The notes: generated from the sequence alone by a model not told the origin. DNA of 64,000 nucleotides from Aselliscus stoliczkanus (GCA_033961575.1 CM066728.1:37076352-37140351), one strand, 5' to 3'. Counted from the first letter of the stretch, positions 23,494-36,080 are shown. Numbers and translations: made by a program.

Positions 23494-25398
23494 TACATGG
23501 TAAACTAACTAGTGATGAATGAATTGATCCACATCACGTTTGAAGATGAGCAGCTGCAGTTTGCTCTTCACTTATTCTACCAGGTAAGAAATGTAAACTT
23601 AACTAGAACCAAGAAAAAGAAATAATTTCCTGAAATATGAAATCATCTGACATGTAAATCATCATATAGGTAAAATACATGGTACTAGACCAAATACTGA
23701 ACTTGATGAAGAATGGCATTTATTTACAAAGTGGAGACACCTGCTGAACTGGATGTACCAAATGTGTCACCTATATATTCTAGTTAAATATTTCATTTCC
23801 TTTTGAGTATTAAAAAGTCAAGTTCTGCTAAGCTGGAATGCTTGTGTTTGATCTCTATTCACCACAAAGTCAAAGGAAGCTGATATTTAGATGAAAAGTA
23901 ACCAGCAGGATTAAGACTTACAAGAAGTTTTTAAAAAAATCAACATGAGTATTATATATATTCATTCATCTGTGTGTCCCCAGGTACCTGGAAGCCATTT
24001 TCGGAATCACTGGAACTGACTGACCACAAAGTATGTTCTTGGAAGCAATCTTTGAAGGGTTAGATGACACAGCAGGATGGTTATACAATATAGCTTTCTG
24101 GAACAATCCACGCACCCAGAAAAAAAAAAAGGGGGCCTCACAATACCTACGGGTGCACTGGGACTCCCCAACTGAAGTATGTGGCTACCCTTTAAGCAGC
24201 TCCCTATATCCCTAACCACCTGCACTGAGAGGAGTAGTAGAAATACCCGATTCAGTGAAAAACAACTATTTTCCCAAGTAGATAGACAAGCTCCCCCACT
24301 TCCTTTTCACTATGCCTTTCGCTATATAATATACTGAATTATTCTCACCTATCTAACTCACCAACCTCTGAAAACAGGGTGTTCAATGTACCTCACCGAT
24401 TCTCACTGCTATCGGAACCAAGAAAATGAAACCAGGTTGATCTCTATAATCTTGGACAGTTTTTCAAAACAACTATGCAAGTCAGACTTTGAAAGAAAGG
24501 ACCCATGGCTTCCAGAAGGCTGCCATGCTAAAATCCTTTCAAGTCTGCAAGTGAGCGGTTTACACTGAAACATTTTCCTTATGACCCCCATGGACTCGCT
24601 CAAGGCAAAGAGGCCCAATCTTCCCTTGTTTAATCTATAGATTTGATAAAGCACAGTGCAAAGATCTTACTTCATTTAAAAAGGCTGTATTATTCTTCTA
24701 GCAGAGTTGAGTGGCTCATATTACAACACAATGTTTTATTTTAATGCATTATAGGCCACTAGTTTTTAAGTGGAGAAATTAAATTTTGAAAGCACCAAAA
24801 TGAGAACTATATAGGTAACTTGGTTCAATAATTTCATCGTTAGCACAATTTCTTAAAAAAAAAAAAATGACTCATTCCTTTGTTTTTATTTAAATATCTT
24901 TAAGTATAAATATGCCTAATTAAAGTTTTCTGTAAGTGAAAAACATCAGAAAGATGCAAAGATGTATATTCATCGTGGTTGGGAGGCATTCACTATTATT
25001 GAAATTGCTATTAAGAGAACAGATAGCTACACTCTATGTGTTCCATTTTGATAAATGTGTTTTTGCTGTTAGGTTGCTTTTCTTACCAATTTATACAATA
25101 GAGACCAGAGTTTTATTACAAACAAAAGTATATGAAACAAAACACAGTAGAAGGCTTTTGTAATGAGGGCAAAAGAAATGGTAATAACAGTGCATTTTAG
25201 GTTACACATTGTATACTGACCTACTATTGCTCACTTTCCATTAAGTCATGACATATAAGAGGCATCGCCAAGGCTCTCACTTTTAAGTTGCATTAGATTT
25301 TGTCTGAATGAATACCTCGAATGAGGATAATGTTGGCTTCTGAAGCCCATTTACTCAGCTCTTCAGCAACAAGCACTTAATGCTGCGTATTTTCATAC

Positions 25399-25585
25399 CT
25401 GTTTTGGACATTTCCAGGATATATTGTTTCTGGGGGGACTCCCCAGGGACAACCAAATCTGCCTCCAGGAAGTCGTTTAAAATCAAACTGGCAGCATATT
25501 TTAGGATCAGGTCCACAAGTGTGAGGGATGTCATAGCTGTAGAAGGGCATCATGTGGCAAAACATATCTGTGACAGATCCCAGAT
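25399..25585 (-). CDS. MAN2A1: MAN2A1 exon, human residues ~337-399, Cys-rich
   Basis: 187 nt: AT completing Asp, 61 codons, then AG of a split Arg. The peptide reads through [37 protein letters not shown] and [17 protein letters not shown] to NVQNR. The five cysteines match positions known in the family, where disulfides hold this loop-rich part of the catalytic domain. [12 protein letters not shown] contains the family Asp (Asp270 in Drosophila GMII) that lines the substrate pocket. The acceptor is TTTTAG|ATCTG and the donor AACAG|GTATGA. The longer open frame around it (25377-25745) is mostly intron. Human MAN2A1 is almost the same over this exon, which argues against MAN2A2. Confidence 0.97.
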
Positions 25586-27429
25586 CTAAAATAAAGAGCC
25601 AACAGACAAACCTGCATTTATAAACTTGGTTTTCCCAAAACTGTTCAAAATTCCAGTACTTCATACACATACAGAGCAAGCTCTGCCCTAAATCAACAAC
25701 CCCTTTAATTCCTAGTACTTTTACTCCCCAGCATTGAATGACCACCAGTTTGAGGGAAATATACCAGTCTCTATCTACCTCTTATATCTAAACTTAGCAG
25801 AAACAGAAAAGCCCTATCATGAACCAGCATCTGCTGATCTGGAACGATACAAACAGAGCAGGAGCAAAATTTCTAACCAGCTCAACCAAAATTATAGCCG
25901 TGTCCATCCCTGGCTGCCAGCTCCTGCCACACTGTTCCCACCTCGGGTAACAGAACCCATTGAGCGAGACCATGAGCTGCAGAGTCTGGGTGAGAAGAGA
26001 GGGAAGCAGAAAATAGGGTACCTGAAAGAACAAAAGAAGAAAGGAAGGGGTGGGGTGGCTTGTGAAAATACTAAGGAAATTTCTATCCACTTCTTGCAGT
26101 TAGAAGAAGGAAGGAGAGTTCATGGCGTCTTTTTGATGTTGACCAAGCAAGAGCCAATGGGACTTTTCACCAAAAAAGGAACACAGAAAAAACAAAAGTA
26201 ATTTTCAAAAACAAAAACAAGGATAAAAACAAGCAAACAAAAAAGATAGAGAAAACAAGCACTGATTCCTGTTGCAGAATTGTTTTTAATTAAAACGGCA
26301 ATGCCAACATGTGTTGATCTACCTGCCCTGAGTTCAGAAGGCAATCACCAAGTGAGATGGGAGGACTTCACGGGGAACTAAAAGCGGTTATTTTTGTATG
26401 AGCCTGACCTGTAAATGGCTCTTCCCCTTTAGCTGTGTATGGATTTCCAACTTTCAGGAACAAGCATGCATTGCTTTCATAACAAAGACAGACAAAAGAA
26501 ACAACAAAAAGCAGCATTTACATTTTAAAATGAAAATAACTGCTTCATTAAGAACACACAAAGAAGCTCAGCTTAATTCCAAAGCAGAGTTTTAAAGCAG
26601 CATATTCAAATCTATTGGATACGTTATCAAATACTTCAGTTTTGCCTCACGTTCCATTTAGATGAATAATTATTAGATTTTTTTCCAGATGTTAAAGTCA
26701 TTATAATCTGTATTATTTTTTTCTGTGCTGTCAGTTGTTTCACTGAATCACATTCATGAGTGTGACACCATGGATGCTGGTCATGAATGCTTGCTACCAG
26801 CACAGAGGTTATCACAAGTCCCAGAACTAATGAAACTCCTCCTCCTCCATTCTTCTGTGCTCAAGGATATTCTCAACACCCCACTATTTCTCCTCAAACC
26901 ATATTATTTAGCAGCTCATTTACACATTTCAGTTTATCTGCTACATTTGGTGTTGTTTGTCTTCCATCAAATTAGACTAATTTCCTTATAGTCAAAGATT
27001 TTTTTCTACATTGCTTCCTAGCATAGTATTAACTACATAAAAGTATTTGGTAATTCCTTGATGACTAATATTTACGGGCAATAGTTTAAGTAGGGCTTCT
27101 TCAAATTAACAATTCGTTTATTTTTTAAATTAATATGCTTTTTTGTATTTGACCAAACTATAGGATGCAACCCTCTACAAGTTTCTGTTTTCCCTACAGG
27201 TTTAATTTTCCAAAATAAAGTATAGCTAACTTCTCCCTTTATTTAAAAAACAGCAGTACATACAAGAAAGTTACTATCTAGATTTACAAATAATTTTTCT
27301 GAAACATTTAAGAGGGTTTAGAGTACACAGGAAAGCAAGTATGATGTAACGCAGTAATTTCTAAATATTGTTTTAGCAATTAAATGCTTTTTCCAGATGA
27401 AACATGATTGAGGACTCAAGACAGGGAAG

Positions 27430-27660
27430 GCAGTGTATGACAAGAGTTAGGAGCCCAGGCTTCAGAACTGCACAGAACTGGATTCAAATCTCAGCTCCAT
27501 ACCTTCTACCTCTGTGACCTGGCAAATGTCTTCACATTTCTAAGCCTCCATTTCTTCACTATGTAAAAGGGATAATAAATCCCAATTTAAAGGATTATTT
27601 TTAAGATCCAATGAGACAGTGAATATGAGGCATATGACATCATGCAACAAATAGATTCAA
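27430..27660 (+). mobile_element. MIR SINE
   Basis: Nearly full MIR layout: GAGCCCAGGCTTCAGAACTG, TTCAAATCTCAGCTCCATAC, CTCTGTGACCTGGCAAATGT, TAAGCCTCCATTTCTTCACT, AAAAGGGATAATAAATCC. Confidence 0.85.
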
Positions 27661-28083
27661 CAAATAAAAAATGAGTTAAAAAATAAGGTGTTCTGAATTG
27701 TAAACGGGGGTGGAAAAAGCAAAGGCCTTTCAAGAGGCCTAAATCTTGTCTATTCTACAACAAAGAGCTGCAGAAGTATGTCTTTGGAATTCTGTGGTGC
27801 CCACAAAACACAGTGCAAAAACAAGCAACATAGGTAATACGAGAACTGTTCTAGGAGGACAGGATTAAGGTTTTAAAAGGCAATTTTTACTAGATGCAGA
27901 GACAGGAGAAACAGAAGGAAGAAACACTGGCTGAATACGAGATAAATGACTTGATATTAGTTTTAATGCATGTTCAGTTTTGTGATAAAACAGGTGTTTT
28001 TAAAAATAGAAGTGAAAGCCTTATTTGCAAAAGACTAACTTCTTATATTTATTTATTTTCTTTAGGCATAAAAAAGAATCTAC

Positions 28084-28188
28084 GGGGCTGGCCGAGTGGC
28101 GTGGTGGTTAAGCGCTGGCTTTGGGAAGCCAGCGGCCCCGGTTCAGTCCCACATATGAGGGCCAGTGACACTGCCCTCAAAAAAAAAA
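28084..28188 (+). mobile_element. Short-form SINE with perfect target duplication
   Basis: The head GGGCTGGCCGAGTGGCGTGG is followed by a hairpin, the CACTGCCCTC end and an A tail. AAAAAGAATCTAC occurs exactly at 28071-28083 and again after the tail, so this is a fairly recent insertion. Confidence 0.92.
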
Positions 28189-28399
28189 AAAAAGAATCTA
28201 CAATGTTCGATAGATAAATATCTTCACTATTTCTTAAAAGAATTTTGACCGAAATGTACTGGAAAAATAATTAGAATGTGTATCTTTCGGCAACCAGATT
28301 TCAACACTGACATTCTGAATACAACCCATAATGGCATGAGTTCATAACCCTTGCAAAATAATGTCTAAGTCACATGAGATTTCATCAAACACAACATAC

Positions 28400-28573
28400 C
28401 CCAATTCTGTCTCCAAAAAAACTCCAGGGTTTTATGCGTTGCAAAATGTTTCTTAACTGCATAATGAATCCTCTGGATAAGCATGTGAGAAAATCCAGCA
28501 CGTTTTAGAAGATAAGCCATTGTTGGTGAATGTCCAAAAGGATCAATAGCCCAACCAGACCGAGGTTTCACTC
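28400..28573 (-). CDS. MAN2A1: MAN2A1 exon with catalytic Asp, human residues ~279-337
   Basis: 174 nt: GA completing Gly, 57 codons, then G of a split Asp codon. The peptide opens [17 protein letters not shown]. The Asp of AIDPFGH is the GH38 catalytic nucleophile and a zinc ligand (Asp204 in Drosophila GMII, about Asp289 in human MAN2A1), and it is intact. The sequence continues [20 protein letters not shown] and ends LEFFWRQNW. The acceptor is CAACAG|GAGTG and the donor ATTGGG|GTATGT. The ATG that could begin a longer open frame upstream is intronic. The exon sits between an unclassified stretch upstream and a short-form SINE about 210 bp downstream in the next intron. Confidence 0.97.
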
Positions 28574-31169
28574 CTGTTGATAAAGAAAATATGTGTTATT
28601 TTTTTAAATTGAAAAATGAAATAAAAGAAAGTCACAATACATTCAGACCCATCAGAGTTCCATGGTCTCCCGAGTTCTAAGACAAAGGAGCTACCCAGCA
28701 TTACCTAAAGGAGCACTCCCTGCAGGACTCACTAAACAAGGAGGATTCTGACAAGGCGATATCCTCCCAGGCAGGGGAAATCACACCAGGAGTTAATCCG
28801 TTAGAGCTGAAACAAGCACTCTGCCATCTTATGGACATTAGAAAGCTACTGCCATTCAATGGAACTAGAGAAACAAACAGAATCAAATCCTCCCTCTCAG
28901 ATCTGTTTTTCTGGAGCTGGAGAGCCCAGCAATTTGCTGTTATGTAATAAAAACAAGTAAGCAAACTCATTTCAACCTGTACTCCCCAATCCCAGCATTC
29001 AGAAACTTTTAGGCTATATTTTATTCCTTACGAATGCTCCAAGTCGTCTTATTATACAGTGGCAGAACTGGCCAAAATAACTGTACCATATTTCACTAAA
29101 TCTTGAGATACTTTGATGCTGGTGCTTCCTTTCTACCTAGAAGATGTCAATGGAATTTTCACACCTGACTTCCACCAATATTAACAGCCATCAACTAAAG
29201 GTATACCTCAATTTCACGGAGGATAAAACGCAAAAAATAAACAAATGCACAGATTAGAATTGATAAAAGAAGATTATTCATTTGGCATTATATAAATCGA
29301 ATCTTTTTTTTTAAAGATCCTCAAAGAAGCCTTCTACATACCACTTATAAATTGATATACAAAATATTATTGTGTGTAGTTTTTTTTTTCAAACACCTGT
29401 TTAGCACTTTCCATATATACCTAAGACTATGAGAAGCCCCAGGATTAAAAATGAGTTAATCATGGTTCTGAGTCTAGTTGCAGACACTATCATGCAAATA
29501 GGCGTATCACAGAGTAACAGAAAAACAGCAGTGAAAAGAGCTATATAGAACAATACTGAAGATGAACACTAAGATGGGAAACCAGCAAAGAAGACTGAAA
29601 AGGAAACGTCAGAAATCTCAGAGGATATGTGTCAGAAATAAAAACAACAACAACTGACCACATAAGATTTGCATGTTTCACATACGTAAATCTACTTCCA
29701 AAAAAAGTAAACGTGGGAGACTGAAATGTACCCTATGATACTGAATTGAAATAGGAGATCCAATACTAACTTCTGGTTTTTTAAGACACACACACAATTC
29801 CTAGCTCAGTGTACCAGGAGGGCCTACATATAATAACACTTTAGTACCAGTCAGCATACCTTAGATCAGATCTGGACCTCTACACCCTCCTCCTATACAA
29901 CCAGAAGGTGGGTGCCATCTTCCCTGTGTGAGTCCTCCCCTCCATGACCAAATCTGAATTTGCCTTGGCCTGCTGAGCTCTGCTCGTTCCACCCTGGTGA
30001 TTCCCTGGGACCATGCCCCATCCAACTTGTGCAACTCCAGAGGCACATTCTCAGCAGCCAGCCCGGTGCCTGTGCTACAGTTTTTCTTGGACAACTCTTG
30101 GGGTCTGCAGGCCCCAGGTGGGCAGGAGCTAACCTCAGCATGTGCTCTGAGACTTTTACTGAGTAGCTCCAGGCTCAGCACTGGCGCCAAACCAGAATCT
30201 ACATCAGCCTGGTGAACACCACTCATTCCACCCTGGTTACTTCCTGAGACTCCATTTCACCCAATTTGCGTATTGCATGAGGCTTTATCAGTGGCTGAAC
30301 TTTAAGGAAGCTGTCAGGTGTCAGCAGGCCTCGGAGTGTCCTGGCTTTTTGTGGAACTGTCCCAGGCCCGATACTGGTGGCAGACATCCTCTGTCCACAG
30401 TGTGCCTCTCTCACACACTTCAAAGTCCAGCATAGGGAGTGACTACCTGCAGATCACTTTATAACTCCTACCAGGCAATGCCCAGCTAGTCACAGGCAGG
30501 TTGACCTGGACCTCCACTACAGCCTGTCTCAAGAGGCCCTAGAACTAACATACGTGGAGGTCAGTATCAGAACACAGCAGAGTACCACCCAAATTAGACC
30601 CACAAACAGCAAACCCAAAGGGTGATCTCAGCAGTCACCAGAGTCTGCAGGGATGAATCCAATTCCACAGGGTAAGCTGACTACAGAGCAGCCTGTAAGC
30701 TGTGGATGGGACCAAACCCCACAGCCAGTCATCCTGAGGGTCAATCCCACCAACTGATGTACCAATAGCAATGAAGGCTCAACTATAATAGAAGGGCACA
30801 CACAATCCACAGAAGGGACACTTCTGGAGCACTTGGCGCTGGGAACCAGGGAGACTGCCCCACCGGGGTCCTCAGGGCACTGACTACATAAGGCCACTCA
30901 ACCAAAACTGGGAGATGTAGCATATCTACCTAATACATAGAAATAAAAATACAGAGAGGCAGCCAAAATAAGGAAACAAAGAAATACATCCCAAATGGAA
31001 GACCAGGAAAAGACTACAGAAGAAGAGCTAAACAAAATGGAGGCAAGCAATCTACCAGATGCAGAGTCAAAACAATGGTTATAAGGATGCTCCATGAATT
31101 TAGGGAAAGAATAGATGAACTCAGTGAGAAATTCAACAAAGAGATAGTAAGCAGAAAGAAGAATACAGA

Positions 31170-31278
31170 GGGCCGGCCGAGTGGCACAATTGTTAAGCGC
31201 TGGCTTGGGAAGCCAGCGGCCCCGGTTCGGTCCCACATATGAGGGCCAGTGACACTGCCCTCAAAAAAAAAAAAGAAG
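31170..31278 (+). mobile_element. Short-form SINE nested in L1 ORF1
   Basis: A very well kept copy: GGCCGGCCGAGTGGCACAAT, the perfect stem CGCTGGC/GCCAGCG around loop TTGGGAA, and GGTTCGGTCCCAC. A duplicated AAGAAGAATACAGA flanks it, and it splits the L1 ORF1 region. It is therefore younger than the L1. Confidence 0.93.
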
Positions 31279-34200
31279 AAGAAGAATACAGAAACCATAA
31301 AAAATAACCAGTCAGAAATAAATACAATAACTGAAATGAAGAATGCGCCATAGGGAATCACCAACAGAATAGATGAAGCAGTACATCAAGTCAGTGATTT
31401 GGAACACAAGGTAGCAGAAAACACCTAACCAGAATAGCAAAACTGAAAATGAGAATGGTTAAAGAGACCTCTGGCACAATATCAAGTAAAACAACATTTG
31501 CATCAAAGGGGTACCAGAAAGAGAGGAGAGAAAACAAGGGGTTGAGAACTTATTTGAAGAAATAATAACTAAAAAATTCCCTAACCCGGTGAAGGAAATA
31601 GACATACAAGTCCAGGAAGTGCAGAGAGTCCCAAACATGATGAACTCAAACAGGACCACACCAAGACACATTATAATTAGAACGGCAAAAGTTAAAGACA
31701 AAGAGAGAAGTTTAAAAGAAGCAAAAGAAAGGCAGTTAGTGACCTACAATAGCGTTCCCACAAGGCTTTCAGCTGATTTCTCTGCAGAAACTTTGCAAAC
31801 AAGGGATTGGCAAGTTATATTCAAAGTGAGGAAAAGCAAGGATCTACAACCAAGGCTACTCTACCTAGCAAGGCCATCATTTAAAATTAAAGGAAAGATA
31901 AGAGCTTCCCAGACAATGAAAAGCTAAAGGAGTTCATCACCACCAAACCAGTATTACAAGAAATGTTAAAGGGACTTTGAAAAAGATAAAAAATATGAAT
32001 AATTAAATGGCAATAACTACAAATCTATCAACAAGTCCTTTAAATGTAAATGGGATCAAAAGATAGGGTAGCTGAATGGATAAGAAAACAATACCCATAC
32101 ATAAGTTATCTACAAGAGACCCACCTCAGATCAAAAGACACACACAGATTAAATAAACGTACAGGAATGAAAAAACATATTTCATGAGAATGGAAATAAA
32201 CAAACAAAAAGCTGGAGTAGCAATACTTAACCAGCCTTAATAAGCTTTAAAACAAAGGCTATATAAGAGGAACATTTCATAATATTAAAAGGATCAATCC
32301 AACAAGAGGATATAACCCTTGTAAACATTTATGTACCCAACATAGGAGCACCTAACTATATAAAACAAATATTGGCCTCCACAAAGGGAGAGATGGACAG
32401 TAATACAATCCCAGTAGGGAACTTTAACACCACATTGACACCAATAGACAGAGATCTTCCAGACAGAAAATCTGAACCAACCAGTTACTACTAACAAAAT
32501 CTAATCAGTAGTCAAAAAAAAACCCATCACACCAAAGTACTGGACCTGATGGCTTTACAGGTGAATTTCACCAAACGTTCACAGAACAATTAATACCTAT
32601 CCTCCAAAAAATTCAAGAGGAAAAACTCACACGCTCATTTTACTAGGCCACCATTACCCTGATTCCAAAACCAAAGACCTTAAAAAAAAAAAGAAAATTA
32701 TAGGCTGATGAACACAGATGTAAAAATCCTCAACAAAATATTAGCAAACCAAATTCAGCAATACATTGAAAAGATCTTACACCACAATTTTAAGTGGGAT
32801 TTATTCTTGGGAGAAAAGCTTTGTTCAATATCTGCAAATCAATTAACGTGATACATCACAAAAACAAAATGAAAGATAAAAATCATATGATGATATCAAT
32901 ATATGCAGAAAAAGAGTTTGACAAAACCCAGCATTTATGATAAAAGCTGTCAGCAAAATGGGAAGACAGAGAACATACCTCAACTTAATAAAGTCCATAT
33001 ATGACAAACCTACAGCTAACATCATACTGAATGTGGAAAGGCCAAAAGCGTTCTCCGTAAGATCAGGAACAAGAATTCCTACTTTCACATCTTTTATTCA
33101 TCACATTATTGGAATTCCTAGCCACAGTAATAAGACAATAACAAGAAATAAAAGGCATCCAAATGGGACAGAAGTAAAACTGTCATTGTTTGCAGATGAC
33201 ATGATACAATGTATAGAGAACCAAAAAGATTCCACCAAAAAACTATTAGAAATGGCAAATTCAAAAGTAGCAGGATACAAAATTAATATTCAGAAATCAG
33301 TTAGATTTTTATACACCAATAATGAGTTGCTAGAAAGGGAAATTAAAGAAAAACCAATTACATTTACAATAGCATAAAAAAAAAAATGGCTAGGAATAAA
33401 TTTAACCAAGGAGATAAAAGACCTGTATTCAGAAAACTATAAGACACTGAAGAAAGAAACTGAAGAAGCTACACATAAATGGAAGCATATACCATGCTTG
33501 TGGATAAGAATTATTAACTTTGTTAAAATGTCCATACTAGCCAAAGTGATGAATAAATTTCGGTGTAAGCCCTATCAAAATACCAATGATATTTTTCACA
33601 GATCTAGAACAAATAATCTTAAAATTAATATGGGACCCCAAAAGACCCCAAATGGACACAGCAACATTGAGAAAGAAGAATAAAACTGGTGGTATCATGC
33701 TACCTGATATCAAACAAGGTTTGAGTAATCAAAACAAAATGGTATTGGCATAAAAACAGATACACAGATCAATAGAATAGACTAGAGAGCCCTCCACCCA
33801 AAAAACCCATACATAACCAAATGGAAATAGTCTCCAAAATAACATGTTGTTGTAAACTGTTTATAAAACAAAATTGAGAACACTAATTTCAGCCAAAGCT
33901 ACAATAAGAAGAAACTCCATATTCTCAAATGTGTTCATTATCTAAATGTAAGAGCTAAAACCATAAAACTCAGAAAGAAATACACAGGAGTAAATCTTCA
34001 TGACCTTCGGTTAAAATAGTGTCTTAAATATGACGTCAAAAACACAAGTGACAAAGGAAAAAAATACATTGGATTTCATCAAAATTAAAACTTTTGTGTA
34101 TCAAACAAAGCACACCTTCAGGAAACTGAAAAGTGAACCCACAGAATTAAAAAAATATATATTTGCAAATCATTATCCGACAAGGAATTTTTATCAAGAA

Positions 34201-34858
34201 TATATAAAGAACTCTTACAAGTCAACAATGGAAAGACAAAAAACCCAATTTTAAAAGTAGGCAAACGACTTAAATTGACATTTGTCCAAAGGTAATATAC
34301 AAATAGCCAATATACACATGAACAGATGCTTAGCATCATTAGTCTTAGGGAAACGCAAATGAAAATCATAATAAAATACCATTTCTCACACACTAGTATA
34401 GCTAAAATAAAAAAGAAAACAATAACAAATGTTGAAGATGTGGAGAAAATAGAAACCTCATACACTGCTGGTTGGAATGTAAATAGCATAGCCATTTTGG
34501 AAAACAATTAGGCAGCTTGTCAAAATGCTAAAAATAGAGTTATCATATGACTCAGCAATTCCATTCTTAGGGATATACCCCAAAGAAAAGGAAAGACACA
34601 TCCTCACAAAAACTTGCACAAATATATATAGCAGCACTATTCATAGTAGTCAAAAGGGGAACAATCTACATGTTCATCAACTGAAGAATGGATAAACAAA
34701 TGTTTATCCAAACAGATTATTCAGCTATCAAAAAGAATGAAGCACTGATACATGCTATATCATGGATGAACCTTGAAAACATCATGCCAAGTGAAAGAAG
34801 TTGCAAAAGCCACATTGTATGATTCCATTTACGCGAAATGTCCAAAACAGTCAAACCC

Positions 34859-34926
34859 ATATATATATATAGATATATAGATCTATCTATATCTATATAT
34901 CTATATATCTATCTATCTATATATAT

Positions 34927-34969
<43 letters not shown>

Positions 34970-34980
34970 TAGATATATAT
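34859..34980. repeat. Compound (TA)n/(TATC)n/(TAGA)n microsatellite
   Basis: Runs of TA, then CTATCTATATATCT-type repeats, then an uninterrupted GATA run (about ten units near 34930-34968), inside the 3' part of the long L1. Likely length-variable. Confidence 0.95.
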
Positions 34981-35221
34981 AAAGCAGATGAGTGGGAAGG
35001 GAGGAATCAGAAAGAGTTGTGACTATTAATGAACAAGAGATTTTTTTCGGGGTGTTGAAAGAGTCCCCAAAATAAACGGTGGTGATGGTTACACAATTCT
35101 GTGAACACACTAAGAACTACTGAACTGTACACTTTAAACGGGTATGACTTTTATGATATGTGAAACAGTATAGTTACAAGAAAAAAATTTATGCTGAGCT
35201 AAAGAAGCCAGATCCAAAAGA

Positions 35222-35450
35222 GTCCATATAGTATATGAAGCTCTTAAATAGGCAAAAGTAATCTACAGTGATAGAAGTCAGAAAGCAGTTGGCTCCAGGG
35301 AGACAGCTGAAGAGGCGGACACTCCAATTGCATCTGGAGTGATGAAAATGGGGGTTAAATGGGTACACACATTTGTTAGGACTGAAACGCTACAGTTAAG
35401 ATTTCTACATTACACTGCATATAAATTATATATTAATAAAAGCTAAACAT
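35222..35450 (+). mobile_element. L1 3' UTR fragment
   Basis: Contains GTGATAGAAGTCAGAAAGCA, GTTGGCTCCAGGGAGACAGC and the end AATTATATATTAATAAAAGC, matching the common L1 3' UTR module of older mammalian L1s. It follows the long L1 directly and may be a separate insertion. Confidence 0.65.
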
Positions 35451-35504
35451 AAAGGCAAAATCCACAAAAACCGAGGTTTATAAAGTGAATATTGTTAGCT
35501 TAGA

Positions 35505-36080
35505 ATATTTTTGGCTTAGAAAAGTGGCACTGTGTAAGGAGTCTCCAAGTCCACGACCCTGTTTAGTGATTTGTTAAGAAAATTACAGGACTTGGCATAC
35601 AGTTTTACACACAGCTATGAGTTATGACTGTGGAAGGATACAAAGCAAGATCAACAAAGTGAAAAGGCACACAGGTCACAATCCACAGGGAACCAAGCAT
35701 AAGACTCTAAGTGCCCTATCCCTGTGGACTCATACAGGACATGTCTAATTTCTCCAGCACCAAATTGTGACAACATATGAAATGCTATCAAGCAAGGAAG
35801 CTCCTGAGAGCCTCAGTGTCCAAGGTTTTCACTGGGGACTGGTCCTGTAGGCACCTCCTTTGCCTAGTACATACTGAGATTCTGACTCCCAGAAGAAAAA
35901 CAAGTATTCAGCATAAACTACATTGTTTCCACAAACAATTTCAACACAGCAAGCTACTTTTAGCATTTAGGGAAATCCAAGCCTCCAGACACCAGCCAAG
36001 GGCCCACCTTGCAGGCAAGACTTTTCTAAGCATAGCAGTTTCAGAACTATGTTATCTCTTTTCTGCTCAGGTATGATATC
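35505..36080. mobile_element. Possible ERV-type LTR remnant
   Basis: Segments such as GTTTAGTGATTTGTTAAGAA, GGATACAAAGCAAGATCAAC, GTGGACTCATACAGGACATG and CACATTG-like words near 35920 recall an old mammalian ERVL-class LTR. I see no internal viral genes. The 99-codon frame inside (35777-36076) has no domain. Class and limits are uncertain. Confidence 0.35.

Larger units (their letters stand above)
21528..25398 (-). other. MAN2A1 intron (3,871 bp)
   Basis: Contains an inverted short SINE (21720-21823), a (TA)n run near 22953-22973 and a mariner-type MITE (23256-23493). The stretch 23500-25398 shows nothing I can class. Confidence 0.85.
25586..28399 (-). other. MAN2A1 intron (2,814 bp)
   Basis: Contains a MIR copy (about 27430-27660) and a short SINE (28084-28188). 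The 155-codon plus-strand open frame at 25734-26201 has no recognisable domain and is taken as chance. The rest is unremarkable. Confidence 0.85.
29850..35170 (+). mobile_element. Long decayed L1 with 5' UTR, ORF1, ORF2 and 3' UTR parts
   Basis: Order of parts: GC-richer 5' UTR-like sequence (about 29850-30950); an ORF1 start region around 30980-31170, cut by a SINE; the ORF1 C-terminal part at about 31590-31970, with words NRTTPRHIIIR, RLSADFSAETLQTRDWQ and an LLYLARPSF-like segment; the ORF2 start near 32008, entering the endonuclease domain; a large internal loss near 32495; reverse transcriptase pieces with a [14 protein letters not shown] segment, KSIYDKPTANIILN and the catalytic FADD (33189-33200); the ORF2 C-terminal part to about 34510; then 3' UTR to about 35170. 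Many stops and gaps, so inactive. It lies antisense to the host gene. The subfamily is not assigned. Confidence 0.85.

Noticed and set aside
25734..26201. 155-codon plus-strand open frame, the longest in the window
   Set aside because: It overlaps an intron of MAN2A1, has no recognisable domain, low-complexity Lys-rich end, and no supporting splice or promoter signals. Taken as chance.
31170..31278. tRNA-like SINE heads as real tRNA genes
   Set aside because: The acceptor and T arms do not pair to a full cloverleaf, and each copy continues into a SINE end with A tail and target duplication.
32937..33377. 146-codon frame with SLFADDMI
   Set aside because: It is a piece of the L1 reverse transcriptase with gaps and stops around it, not a separate gene.
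34859..34980. Regular short repeats as a possible CRISPR array
   Set aside because: These are simple tetranucleotide and dinucleotide repeats without unique spacers, in a vertebrate intron.
35777..36076. 99-codon frame as a gene
   Set aside because: It lies in an LTR-like remnant, with no domain and no conserved start or splice context.
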